The notes below the pieces were generated by a model. It was not told the DNA's origin and searched no databases. It was given only the letters and a program-made list of their open reading frames with translations. From the NCBI GenBank assembly GCA_910584065.1, contig CAJTZN010000019.1, forward strand, positions 1 through 60,968: a stretch of 60,968 nucleotides of DNA, written 5' to 3'. This DNA comes from an uncultured Eubacterium sp. GTDB taxonomy: Bacteria; Bacillota; Clostridia; Lachnospirales; Lachnospiraceae. Each line of letters begins with the position of its first letter. The first letter of the stretch is position 1. The position numbers and the translations under genes were made by a program. Of the stretch, positions 35,005-44,066 are shown piece by piece.

Positions 35005-38000
35005 ATGAAAAAAATTTTTTCTGTGATACTTGTTCTGGCTCTGCTTGTTACAAGTGTTTCTACAACGAATGCAGCGATGGTGTCTGCGGCATCTGCATTG
35101 GATGCGGGTGAGGGTAGCGGCAGTACCATCGCGGCAGTCTCCCAGGTGGAGGGAATCCGCTTTGATATTGGGGATATACGTTACTCAGGTGATATTGGAT
35201 CGATCAAGTGGGGCATTGATGGGTCGGGTGTGTTCGCTTTTTATCATTCGGACGCCACACCGGAAAAAAGGATTACAGCTGCTCCCGGTTTTCCGACATA
35301 TTCCGATCCGGCCAAAGTTCCATGGAACCGATACCGCTCTGAGATCAGGTATATTACATTGGCAAATCTGGATAGCTATTTTACGATTCCCAATATGGAT
35401 TATTTTTTCTATGAGTGCAAAAATCTGCTGGCAGTAGCGATGCTTCCGGCAGCGGCCACATCTATGAATTATACGTTTTATATGGATATCAATCTGCATT
35501 CCATTGGCTGTGTATTGCCTGATACGAAGAAAATGAATTATTGTTTTCAGGGATGTAGAGAGTTGGACGCAGTGGTGATGGCACACAATCCATCGGAATG
35601 TGCCTATGCGTTTAACCGTACTTCCTGTCAGGTGATCGTACTGCCTGCTATCTACGATGAAAAATCGAAATTGGCGATTGATTCTAAATGCGATGGATAC
35701 TATAGGATGAACTCTTTTGAACCAACCCTCTATGGTATTTCCAAAGTAGATGGCAGTACGACGGATACATACCGCTCGGATTCCTGTGTTTCTCCAATCC
35801 GTTATGGGCAGTCGATCTCGGATGCGGAAGTTGGCAGTACAGGTGGTCTGCGGTTACTGTATACATATGGTTCCAGTAGTTTTTGCCGGAGCGTATACCT
35901 TCCGTACCAGATGACAAAATTGATAAAAAGCCCCCGGGACTGGCAGGAGGTACTGAGTGTCGGGACATACAGGAATGTACTGGATATAAGCATGCAGGCT
36001 AGTCCTTCCGGTGTGTTTGACGCGGTTATTCCATCTTCTTTTTACCGCACGACATATAAGAGTGTTGTTGTAGAAAAATGTCAATTGGAGCTGTGCGCGA
36101 TCTCTTTGTCGGAAAACTCGTTTGTGTATGACGGTACGGCTAAGACGCCTGGCGTCAGCCTTACGAATCCTTACAACGCAGAGAAATTAGCGAAAGGAAA
36201 GGATTTCACCGTAACGTATGAGAATAACACAAATGCTGGAACAGCGCGGGTGGTCGTCACGGGGATCGGAAATTATACGGGTTCTGTGACAAGAGATTTT
36301 AAGATAAGAAATGCTGAATTGGCCGGCGGAGTCAACGCGTCAGGTTTTTCCGGAACATATGACGGGAACGCGCATGGCATCCAGGTTAGCGTGAGTAAGC
36401 CATCTCAGGGTGTTACGGTAAAATATGGCACGTCACCGGGAAACTGTAATCTTTCGAACAGTCCTGTATATGAAAATTCAGGGACTTACACGGTATACTA
36501 TCAAGTGTCGGCAGCTAATCATAATACATTTACCGGCAGCGAGACTGTTCGTATTCTGGCAAAAAATACGGGGGAGTGTTCCATTGGCAATATTGCGGAT
36601 GAAACATACGATGGAAAGGCACACACACCAGAACCTGTCGTGTCTGATGGAGTTAAAAGACTGGTAAAAGGCACGGATTATAGCGTGACTTACAGCAAAA
36701 ATACCAATGCAGGAACCGCATCTGTTACAATTACGGGAAAAGGCAATTATACCGGGACAAGTACAAAGACATTTACGATCCGGCCGCTGACGCTGCGAAG
36801 CGGCAGCGGGAATGGCGCGGTACGAGCGGGCAGTGTAGTCTATACGGGTCGTGTCCAAAACCCGGAAATATCAATAGTACTTGGGAACGGATCCGTTTCG
36901 CTGCAAAAGGGGACAGATTATGAGATTGCGGGTAATACATCAGTTAATACAGGGTTCGGCACGCTCTCTGTTTCCGGAAAGGGAAATTATACTGGTACGG
37001 TGTCGGCAACGTATACGATATCGGCATTTCCGATGGAGGGTCTAGGAGAGAAGATGGTACTGGAACAGGAGGAACTGGCGTATACCGGGCAGGAGATCCG
37101 TCCCGGTGTGCAGATCAGGGATTCAAAGGGAAATGTACTGAAAGAAAACAGTGATTATACGCTTACATATAAGGATGCGGTTCGCGTTGGAACTGCAAAA
37201 GTTCAGGCGGTTTTTAAGGGGAATTATTCAGGCAGTTTAACGAAGTCATTTTATATCAAGCCGGCTTCTGTTAAAGATGTGGAATTGAGTGAAGACGAGT
37301 TTGTATATAATGGGAAGGAACACAGGCCGGTGCCGGAGAGGTACCAGGAGGGTACAGATTATTCGGTGACATATAGGGATAATACGGAGGCCGGAACAGG
37401 GTTAGCTATTTTCTCTTTTTGTGGAAATTACACAGGTACGGTGACAAAGGAATTTGTCATCGGCCCCCGAAGGATGGAGGAAGAAATAGACTTTCCGGAT
37501 GCCGGACAGCTTGTGTACCGGGAAGGGCTGTCCGTATCGGATTCCGCTTTGTCTGTAACGGATAATCAATATGGACACTTTGAATGGAATGATCCTGAGG
37601 AAAAGATCATTGTAAAAAATGAGGGATATGAGGTTCGGTTTACACCGGATGATCTGAAAAATTATGACTGGAGCAGTGTGCCAGGGTGGAGTTCCAGAGA
37701 GAAAGCTGTGATTCGCCGGATTCCTGTTGCAGTAGAAAAGGCGCAGGGAATCCTGCCGGAATTTTCGGTTACTTGTCTGGCAGAGGGAGATCTGTTAAGA
37801 CGGTCAGAGATTTCATGGAACCATGAAGATGGAGAGTTTTTCTGGCCGGAGGAACCGATCGTAGTATCGCCGGATATTTCGGATTACACCTTGAACTTTG
37901 TACCGCCGGATAGTGAAAATTACGATTGGACACAGATTGGACAATGGGATGAAGAAAATCATCTCTGCCGCTTTGCATGCAAGGTAGTAGTTATCTCAAA

Positions 38001-39240
38001 CCCGGAAGCGTCCTGTATAAAAGACGGGGAGAAACTGGCTTTATCTGTGCTGACTTCACAGCAGGAAGGGGCGGTTTATGAGTGGAAAGATCCCGATATC
38101 GTAGTGATAAAATCAGAGGATGAAACAAATCAATATGAGGCTGTTTACCATTATGCGGGGCAGACGATAGTCCGCATGGTGACAGTTCCGGTTTGGAAAG
38201 AACCTGAGATCGTATGGACTCCAGAGCCTACGCCATCCTGTGTGCCAACGGTGGAGCCTACACCGGCTGGTACGGTAGAAGAAACGGTTAAGCCGACGCC
38301 AGTAGGAACAGAAGGAGGGGCGGTAGAAGAGACGGTCAAGCCGACGCCGGTAGGAACAGAAGGAGGGGCGGCAGAAGAGACGGTCAAGCCGACACCGGTA
38401 GGAACAGAAGGAGGGGCGGCAGAAGAAACGGTTAAGCCGACACCGGTAGGAACAGAAGGAGGGGCGGCGGAAGAGACGGTTAAGCCGACGCCAGTAGGTG
38501 TGGCAAAAGAAACGATCAAGCCGACACCAGCGATCATAGCAGTACAAACGAATGAACCATTGCCGGGGGGCGCATCAGTAAAGCCAACGGAAACACCGTT
38601 GCCCGATCAGACCAACATGCCGGAACTACCGTCCCAAACAGTGGTGCCATCTGAGATACCGGGCAGTATCCCCTCGGAGACGTTACGGCCGGAAGGAACC
38701 GAGCCGCCGGAGGGAGATTCGTCTGAAACGGACTGGCCGAAAGAATCAAATCGGCCATCTGACACAGCAGTGCCGTCTGCGACTCCGGTTAATACTCCGC
38801 AGGAAGTTTTTTGGCCGCAGGGGATTGAAAAGCCGGTGACGGATATGGCTGCTCAGGTATCAGGAGATGAAGTCTATTTGGAACAAGGGAGTCAGGCGCC
38901 GGGCGCATATGCTATGATCAATGATTTAATCAATGCAAATCTACTTAACCGCCGGGGGGTATTAAAAACAAATCTTCAGAAAAATGTCCAGAGCCGTTCT
39001 AAAATCAAGGTGAAGTGGATCCGTAAAGCAAAAACGCATATTCGTCTGAAAAAGGGTACCAAAATGTATCTTAAAGTGAAAGGACTTTCAAAAAAAGACA
39101 AACCGGTTTGGAGGACGAAAAGTAAGAAGATCGTTTCTGTGAGTAAGAAAGGGAGGATCAAGGCTAAAAAGAAGGGAAGTACGAATATTATCATTAAGGT
39201 TCGAAAAAAGCGGTATGTCTGCAGAGTGAAGGTGAAGTAA
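35005..39240 (+). CDS. Large secreted surface protein with repeated Ig-like modules and a Pro/Thr stalk
   Basis: 1411 residues from the ATG at 35005 (TAGGAG 8 bp upstream). Signal peptide MKKIFSVILVLALLVTSVSTTNA. Residues about 50-340 contain BspA-like segments (MNYTFYMDINLHSI, MNYCFQGCRELDAV). About 360-820 hold five to six Ig-like modules of about 75-80 residues with the recurring pattern YDGxAxTP...KGTDYSVTYxxNTNAGTA...GxGNYTG. A stalk follows with a 16-residue repeat and many Pro/Thr/Glu. The last 80 residues are a Lys-rich Big_2-like domain (LKKGTKMYLKVKGLSKKDKPVW). Likely an adhesin or wall-bound scaffold. Confidence 0.85.
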   Translation: MKKIFSVILVLALLVTSVSTTNAAMVSAASALDAGEGSGSTIAAVSQVEGIRFDIGDIRYSGDIGSIKWGIDGSGVFAFYHSDATPEKRITAAPGFPTYSDPAKVPWNRYRSEIRYITLANLDSYFTIPNMDYFFYECKNLLAVAMLPAAATSMNYTFYMDINLHSIGCVLPDTKKMNYCFQGCRELDAVVMAHNPSECAYAFNRTSCQVIVLPAIYDEKSKLAIDSKCDGYYRMNSFEPTLYGISKVDGSTTDTYRSDSCVSPIRYGQSISDAEVGSTGGLRLLYTYGSSSFCRSVYLPYQMTKLIKSPRDWQEVLSVGTYRNVLDISMQASPSGVFDAVIPSSFYRTTYKSVVVEKCQLELCAISLSENSFVYDGTAKTPGVSLTNPYNAEKLAKGKDFTVTYENNTNAGTARVVVTGIGNYTGSVTRDFKIRNAELAGGVNASGFSGTYDGNAHGIQVSVSKPSQGVTVKYGTSPGNCNLSNSPVYENSGTYTVYYQVSAANHNTFTGSETVRILAKNTGECSIGNIADETYDGKAHTPEPVVSDGVKRLVKGTDYSVTYSKNTNAGTASVTITGKGNYTGTSTKTFTIRPLTLRSGSGNGAVRAGSVVYTGRVQNPEISIVLGNGSVSLQKGTDYEIAGNTSVNTGFGTLSVSGKGNYTGTVSATYTISAFPMEGLGEKMVLEQEELAYTGQEIRPGVQIRDSKGNVLKENSDYTLTYKDAVRVGTAKVQAVFKGNYSGSLTKSFYIKPASVKDVELSEDEFVYNGKEHRPVPERYQEGTDYSVTYRDNTEAGTGLAIFSFCGNYTGTVTKEFVIGPRRMEEEIDFPDAGQLVYREGLSVSDSALSVTDNQYGHFEWNDPEEKIIVKNEGYEVRFTPDDLKNYDWSSVPGWSSREKAVIRRIPVAVEKAQGILPEFSVTCLAEGDLLRRSEISWNHEDGEFFWPEEPIVVSPDISDYTLNFVPPDSENYDWTQIGQWDEENHLCRFACKVVVISNPEASCIKDGEKLALSVLTSQQEGAVYEWKDPDIVVIKSEDETNQYEAVYHYAGQTIVRMVTVPVWKEPEIVWTPEPTPSCVPTVEPTPAGTVEETVKPTPVGTEGGAVEETVKPTPVGTEGGAAEETVKPTPVGTEGGAAEETVKPTPVGTEGGAAEETVKPTPVGVAKETIKPTPAIIAVQTNEPLPGGASVKPTETPLPDQTNMPELPSQTVVPSEIPGSIPSETLRPEGTEPPEGDSSETDWPKESNRPSDTAVPSATPVNTPQEVFWPQGIEKPVTDMAAQVSGDEVYLEQGSQAPGAYAMINDLINANLLNRRGVLKTNLQKNVQSRSKIKVKWIRKAKTHIRLKKGTKMYLKVKGLSKKDKPVWRTKSKKIVSVSKKGRIKAKKKGSTNIIIKVRKKRYVCRVKVK
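38281..38508 (+). repeat. 48-bp tandem repeat, about 4.7 copies
   Basis: Four full 48-bp units (from 38281, 38329, 38377 and 38425) and a partial fifth encode ETVKPTPVGTEGGAAE. Units differ by few bases, which suggests recent expansion and possible length variation of the stalk. Confidence 0.85.
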
Positions 39241-39253
39241 TAAGTTTGTCAAT

Positions 39254-39282
39254 TTGATATTATTACCGATTTGTGGTATGCT
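39254..39282 (+). promoter_or_regulatory. hflX: Promoter of hflX (TTGATA-17-TATGCT)
   Basis: TTGATA at 39254-39259 and TATGCT at 39277-39282 with 17 bp between them, about 105 bp before the gene. Confidence 0.6.
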
Positions 39283-39387
39283 ATCGTAATAACAAATAGA
39301 GCAGCAGTGTTGTGTACACGCCTGAGCCTGCATAGAAGGCGGAAGGCGTGTGCGCATGAAGATTCGAATAAAAAAGTGAGGAAGATG

Positions 39388-40680
39388 ATGGAACGATTTT
39401 TTCAGAATGGAACCGGGAAAGAAAGGGTAATCCTTGTGGCAGTAGATCTTGGGGATGGGACTAATGTACAGGTGTCACTGGATGAACTGGAAGAACTGTC
39501 GCAGACAGCGGGAGCGGAAACGGTGGGGCGTATGGTGCAAAATCGCGAGGGAGTGCACCCAGGAACGTATATTGGCAAAGGAAAAATAGAAGAATTACGG
39601 GATTTGATATGGGAAACAGGAGCGGATACCGTTATTTGTGACGATGAACTTTCTCCTGCGCAGTTAGGAAATCTGCAGGAGGAACTGCAGTGCAAGGTCA
39701 TTGACCGGACAGTTCTGATTTTGGATATTTTTGCGGCACACGCAAGTACGAGTGAGGGAAAACTCCAGGTGGAACTTGCTCAGCTCCGCTATCGCTCTTC
39801 GCGTCTGACCGGATTCGGCAAGTCCCTTTCCCGGATTGGAGGCGGGGCAGCGGGAAGCAGCGGAGGCATTGGAACAAAAGGGCCGGGAGAAAAGAAACTG
39901 GAGATGGACCGCCGTCTGATCCGGGAGCGGATCGCCGTGTTAAACCGTCAGTTAAAACGTATGGTAGTGACGAGGGATACGATGAGAAAACAGCGAATGA
40001 GACAAGAGATCAAAGTCGCTGCTATCATCGGGTATACCAATGCAGGGAAATCGACATTATTGAATACACTGACACAGGCTGATGTTCTGGAAGAGGATAA
40101 ACTGTTTGCCACACTTGATCCTGCGACGAAAAGCTATGAGATGGAAAATGGGCAGCAGATTTTATTTACGGATACCGTAGGGTTTATCAACAAGCTTCCC
40201 CATCATTTGATCCAGGCATTCCGAAGTACATTGGAGGAAGCTAAATATGCGGATATGATTCTGCATGTCGTGGACTGTTCGGATGAAAACTATGATATCC
40301 ATATGCGTGTTGTTTACGAAACGTTAAAGAGATTAGGTGTTCAGGATAAACCGGTCCTCACGGTATTTAATAAAATAGATAAATGGGAAAATGGTTTCTC
40401 GGGATGTATCTGCAAGGATGAAAATAGCGAGGATGTGGTAAAGATTTCTGCCAAACAGGGGATTGGGATAGAAGAACTTTTGGAAAAGGTGGAAAAGATT
40501 TTAAATGCCGGATTTGTTCAGATAGAAAAACTGTTTTCCTATGAGGAAGCCGGATTGATCCAGATGATCCGGAAGTATGGAAATCTGGAACATGAGGAGT
40601 ATAAGGAAGATGGCATTTTTGTCAAGGCGGCAATTCCGGCGGAGTATGTAGGGCGTATTATGAAACGTGCAGGTGAATGA
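39388..40680 (+). CDS. hflX: Ribosome-associated GTPase HflX
   Basis: 430 residues. The second of two adjacent ATGs (39388) is better spaced from GAGGA. N-terminal HflX domain (HPGTYIGKGKIEEL, ICDDELSPAQLGNLQEEL), Gly-rich linker with GGIGTKGPGEKKLEMDRR, and G motifs GYTNAGKSTLLN, DTVGF and NKID. Splits stalled ribosomes under stress. Its end is 22 bp before dihydrofolate reductase. Confidence 0.94.
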   Translation: MERFFQNGTGKERVILVAVDLGDGTNVQVSLDELEELSQTAGAETVGRMVQNREGVHPGTYIGKGKIEELRDLIWETGADTVICDDELSPAQLGNLQEELQCKVIDRTVLILDIFAAHASTSEGKLQVELAQLRYRSSRLTGFGKSLSRIGGGAAGSSGGIGTKGPGEKKLEMDRRLIRERIAVLNRQLKRMVVTRDTMRKQRMRQEIKVAAIIGYTNAGKSTLLNTLTQADVLEEDKLFATLDPATKSYEMENGQQILFTDTVGFINKLPHHLIQAFRSTLEEAKYADMILHVVDCSDENYDIHMRVVYETLKRLGVQDKPVLTVFNKIDKWENGFSGCICKDENSEDVVKISAKQGIGIEELLEKVEKILNAGFVQIEKLFSYEEAGLIQMIRKYGNLEHEEYKEDGIFVKAAIPAEYVGRIMKRAGE

Positions 40681-40702
40681 TTTTTTTAAAGGGGAGGAAG
40701 CG

Positions 40703-41221
40703 ATGAAAGAGATCATGCTTTTGGCAGCGGCCGATGCGAATTGGGGAATTGGCTATCAGAACCGGTTATTGTTCCATTTGAAAGAGGATATGAAGTATTT
40801 TCGTAAATTGACGTTGGGAAACATTGTCGTGATGGGAAGGAAGACATTCGAGAGTTTGCCGGAGGGAAGACCTTTACCGGGAAGAACGAATATTGTATTG
40901 ACACGGCAGACTGGATGGGGAACAGTATTGGCAAAAGGGGAGGAGGAGTTTGTTGTCCTGCACTCTCCGGAGCAGGTATTATCCTATGTGGCTGAGCGGA
41001 AGGAGGATGTGTATGTCATAGGAGGCGGGGAGGTGTACAGGCAGTTTTTGAGATGTGCGTCAAAGGCTTATATTACGAAAGTCCAGGCAGAGAGACAGGC
41101 AGATACTTTTTTCCCTGATCTGGATCAAATGGCGGGATGGGGCAGGGTGTATGAAAGTGAAAGGATCCACGATGAAACCGGGGTGGAATATCAGTTTGTA
41201 CAGTATAACCGTGCGAAGTGA
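40703..41221 (+). CDS. folA: Dihydrofolate reductase
   Basis: 172 residues from the ATG at 40703 (GGGGAGG upstream). NADPH and folate site motifs ADANWGIGYQNRLLFHLKEDMKYF (with the catalytic Asp), VVMGRKTFESLP, RPLPGRTNIVLTR and VIGGGEVYRQFL are present. Reduces dihydrofolate to tetrahydrofolate. No thymidylate synthase gene beside it. Confidence 0.93.
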   Translation: MKEIMLLAAADANWGIGYQNRLLFHLKEDMKYFRKLTLGNIVVMGRKTFESLPEGRPLPGRTNIVLTRQTGWGTVLAKGEEEFVVLHSPEQVLSYVAERKEDVYVIGGGEVYRQFLRCASKAYITKVQAERQADTFFPDLDQMAGWGRVYESERIHDETGVEYQFVQYNRAK

Positions 41222-41237
41222 GGGGTGACAATAGCCG

Positions 41238-42974
41238 TTATGGAATACTGTCTTTGAGACAAAGGACACCCCAGCCGATCTGGGGGCTGGGATAGTTTTG
41301 CACGGCAGGGAGATGTCTGGCACCTTTTTGTAAATATGCTTTTACCTTTTGTCCGTAAAGATACGGATCCCGTCCCTGAATGATGCCATATTCCATAAGA
41401 AGAGCTGCGCTTCCCGTTACAAATGGGGTAGCCATAGAGGTTCCGGTGTTCTGCGTATAGCCGCCGCCTGGCGCTGTGCTGGTAATATCTACACCCGGGG
41501 CGGCGATGTCTGGTTTGGGAAGCGAAAGACCGGTAAAGCCCTGCCCTGAAAAGGACGCAAAACTGTCTGTATTGCTGTTATAGGCGGCTACTGTGATGGG
41601 GTTAGACGCCGTCGAAGGAATTGTTAAAGTGACATCTGGTGAAGGAACGAGAAAGTTGGTGGACGGATTGATCGCGTTGCCGGATGGAAGCCACAGGTCA
41701 AATCTGCCGTCTACAATGTCGACGGGAGTGAATTCAAATTTCCAAATGCCGCTTTGTATATAAGTATTTCCGGGAAGAGGGATCATTTCCAGGTATATTT
41801 CCTGAGACACGCTATAGGGTGCAGGTTCTCCAAAGTACCATAACAGCTGCGTGCGGTCTAAAACATCACGGTATGCTCCGATGGATTGTTCTGTGAGAAC
41901 GACGCTGGCGCCAGAAGGGGCGACTAATCGAAACTGAAAGGTGTCAACATAATTTTTCCACAACTGCACGTTTAAAGAGGTTTCATTGGGGGAGACTGCT
42001 AATTCGATCTGCATTGGAATCTGTTCCATGAGTTTTCCGGCGGCATGTCTTCCTTTATTTCCCTCATTTCCACTGCCGATAGCGATCGTGGTCCGTCCCA
42101 GGTTGGATAGGTTATCAATAAATGTTTCTAAAAGCGAGCTGCCATCGTGGCTGCCGTAACTGTTACCGAAACTGATGTTGAGAGCTAATGGCATATTTAA
42201 GTCAGCGGCTTTCCGAACGCAGTAATCCATTCCCAGCATAAGTTCGGTTGTTCTCGGAAACCCATCGGGAAATGTGTTTCCCAGTTTGACGATCAAAAGT
42301 TCGCTCTCTGGGGCGACGCCCTTTTGTTCTCCCTGGCTTGCGCGCCCATTTCCAGCGGCGATGCCAGCTACATGGGTTCCGTGGCCGGAAGGATCGCGGC
42401 TTGGAAACGATCGGTCGTTATTGATCAGGGCCTGATTGATTTCTTCCCGGTTGAATATTTTTCCCCTGTTATAGAAAAAATTGCTGTCTTCTTCATTTGG
42501 GATCGTTTGATCCCATGGGATCGTTTGATCCCATAGTTCCAGAATTCTTGTAGTTCCATCCTCATTCCGAAAATCCGGGTGGAAAATGTCAATTCCGCTA
42601 TCGACGATGCCAACAATGATTCCTTTACCAGTAAGGGAAAGGGGGGGATTTTGGACAGGGGTTATACAGGAGGCAGCGCGTGCTTCGTAGAGCGAGAGTA
42701 CGAGGTTTTTCGGCTTTTCAATATATTCAATCTGAGGGTTTTGGGAGAGGGACTCAATTTCTGTTTCCGGGATGGAGATGATAGCATATCCCCCATAAAG
42801 GGGGAGTACCGAAACAGATGGCGGCAGCTGTAGTTCGCCAGAGTATTTGATGATCAGCTCCCAGCGCTTGGTTTGAGAGTCATATCCCACATTTAAATTT
42901 TCGCTTTTTTCACGTTGGTTTTCATCAGCGGCTAACGAAAGTTCCAGCATGTTTTCTAACTTTTGATCAGCCAT
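41238..42974 (-). CDS. Subtilisin-like serine protease (S8, Csp-like)
   Basis: 578 residues, ATG behind AGGAGG. No signal peptide. A pro-domain-like region (1-95) precedes the protease with Asp125 (GIVDSGID), His198 (SGHGTHVAG) and Ser513 (GTSMATPFVTG), so the triad is intact. The long beta insert before the serine is like the clostridial germination proteases CspA/B/C. Spore-related use is supported by sigK next door, but germination function is inferred. An 18-bp tandem duplication encodes WDQTIP twice (about 148-159). Confidence 0.85.
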   Translation of the reverse strand: MADQKLENMLELSLAADENQREKSENLNVGYDSQTKRWELIIKYSGELQLPPSVSVLPLYGGYAIISIPETEIESLSQNPQIEYIEKPKNLVLSLYEARAASCITPVQNPPLSLTGKGIIVGIVDSGIDIFHPDFRNEDGTTRILELWDQTIPWDQTIPNEEDSNFFYNRGKIFNREEINQALINNDRSFPSRDPSGHGTHVAGIAAGNGRASQGEQKGVAPESELLIVKLGNTFPDGFPRTTELMLGMDYCVRKAADLNMPLALNISFGNSYGSHDGSSLLETFIDNLSNLGRTTIAIGSGNEGNKGRHAAGKLMEQIPMQIELAVSPNETSLNVQLWKNYVDTFQFRLVAPSGASVVLTEQSIGAYRDVLDRTQLLWYFGEPAPYSVSQEIYLEMIPLPGNTYIQSGIWKFEFTPVDIVDGRFDLWLPSGNAINPSTNFLVPSPDVTLTIPSTASNPITVAAYNSNTDSFASFSGQGFTGLSLPKPDIAAPGVDITSTAPGGGYTQNTGTSMATPFVTGSAALLMEYGIIQGRDPYLYGQKVKAYLQKGARHLPAVQNYPSPQIGWGVLCLKDSIP

Positions 42975-43003
42975 ATCAACCTCCTGTTTGAACGACGGAT
43001 ATA

Positions 43004-43663
43004 TTATGAATGGAATATTTCGCTTTCATATGCTTGACGAAGTTTCTCAAGAGCTTTTTTTTCAATCCGGCTTACATAGCTTCTGCTGATTCCATATTTT
43101 TGGGCTATTTCCCGCTGGGTAATTTCATTCTTTTCGTTTGCGTTTCGATTTTTTGGAAGTCCGTATCGCAGGCGAATGATTTCCTTTTCCCGGTCAGTAA
43201 GTGCGGTTTCCACATATTTGTACAGTTTTTTTACATTTTCCTCGATTTCCATCCGTTCTGCTACGTCTTCATCGGTCGTTTCAAGCAGATCAAGAAGACT
43301 GATACTGTTGCCTTCTCCGTCATCGCCGTTGATCGGCTCATAAAGGTATACTTCTTTTGCCTGTTTCTTTGCACTTCGAAAGGTCATGAGAAGTTCATTG
43401 TCGATACATCTAGACGCATATGTCGCAAGCCGGACGCCTTTTCCCTGCTTGTAACTGTCGATTGCCTTAATGAGTCCGATGGTACCAATAGAAATCAGGT
43501 CTTCCTGACTGTGTTCGCTGTTGCTATATTTTTTTACCAGGTAGGCAACCAGCCGCAGATTTCGTTCAATGAGAATCCGCCTGGCTTCCATGTCTCCATG
43601 TTCGAAACGGCGTATGTATTCCAACTCTTCTTTTGCAGAAAGGGGTTTGGGAAATGATTGCAA
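43004..43663 (-). CDS. sigK: Sporulation sigma factor SigK without pro-sequence
   Basis: 219 residues if the TTG at 43663 is used, which lies 6-7 bp after TGAGGTG; a GTG at 43672 is nearly on top of that site. Region 2 (NLRLVAYLVKKYSNSEHSQEDLISIGTIGLIKAIDSY, RLATYASRCIDNELLM) and region 4 (LTDREKEIIRLRYGL, ITQREIAQKYGISRSYVSRIEKKAL) match SigK. The N-terminus starts with FPKPLS, so the 20-residue inhibitory pro-sequence of Bacillus is absent, as in Clostridioides difficile. A serine-recombinase remnant lies directly upstream. Confidence 0.88.
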   Translation of the reverse strand: MQSFPKPLSAKEELEYIRRFEHGDMEARRILIERNLRLVAYLVKKYSNSEHSQEDLISIGTIGLIKAIDSYKQGKGVRLATYASRCIDNELLMTFRSAKKQAKEVYLYEPINGDDGEGNSISLLDLLETTDEDVAERMEIEENVKKLYKYVETALTDREKEIIRLRYGLPKNRNANEKNEITQREIAQKYGISRSYVSRIEKKALEKLRQAYESEIFHS

Positions 43664-43690
43664 GGACCACACCTCAGAAACATACGTTAA

Positions 43691-43963
43691 TCATAGTTTA
43701 TGAGTGTTGGTGTCCAATAGTGCCTGGAAACGTTGGAAAAAATAAGTGGGAAAAGCAGAGGCTGATCCGGCGGCAAAAGCTGTGGCGATACGTTCTGTAA
43801 TCGTGTTTCTCTCCAGTTCGGCGAAAGCGGAAGTAATGTTCATCATTGCGCGTCCCATCGGTTTCGTCGTGTCAAAGGATTCGGAGACAGAGATGAATTT
43901 CACAGCTGCCCGCTCCAGTTTTTTTATTTTTTTGCCCTCCCGTCGTCCGTAATTCTGTTTCAT
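43691..43963 (-). pseudogene. Remnant of a serine recombinase (resolvase catalytic domain)
   Basis: The 90-codon frame contains VKFISVSESFDTTKPMGRAM and an ITSAFAELERNTITERI helix, which is the middle of a serine-recombinase catalytic domain. The N-terminal part with the nucleophilic Ser and the large C-terminal DNA-binding domain are missing. It lies just upstream of sigK on the same strand. In other spore formers a serine recombinase excises a sigK-inserted element, so this may be a relic of such a skin-type element. Confidence 0.75.
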
Positions 43964-43974
43964 AGTACTGCTAT

Positions 43975-44015
43975 AAAAAACGGAAAGCGATTCTCATATG
44001 TTGCCTGATATAATA
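43975..44015 (+). promoter_or_regulatory. Shared 41-bp promoter element, copy 1 (kinase operon)
   Basis: AAAAAACGGAAAGCGATT (43975-43992), 13 variable bp, then TGATATAATA (44006-44015). The second part contains an extended -10 (TGATATAAT). The same two blocks at the same spacing precede the dynamin operon at 59040-59080 on the other strand. The upstream A-run resembles an UP element. No TTGACA-like -35 is seen, so an activator or an alternative sigma factor may recognise CGGAAAGCGATT. Confidence 0.8.
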
Positions 44016-44066
44016 ATTTTGTTTGTCGGAGAAGATTTTGGCGGAGTCGGAGGAGGCACAGGAACG

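Noticed and set aside
38281..38508. CRISPR-like array
   Set aside because: Repeats are directly adjacent without unique spacers and lie in frame within a surface protein gene.
38113..38547. Antisense Arg/Cys-rich frames
   Set aside because: Reverse reading of the 48-bp repeats; no ribosome binding site or promoter.
43691..43963. Functional skin-element recombinase
   Set aside because: The fragment lacks the nucleophile region and the DNA-binding domain, and sigK is uninterrupted here.
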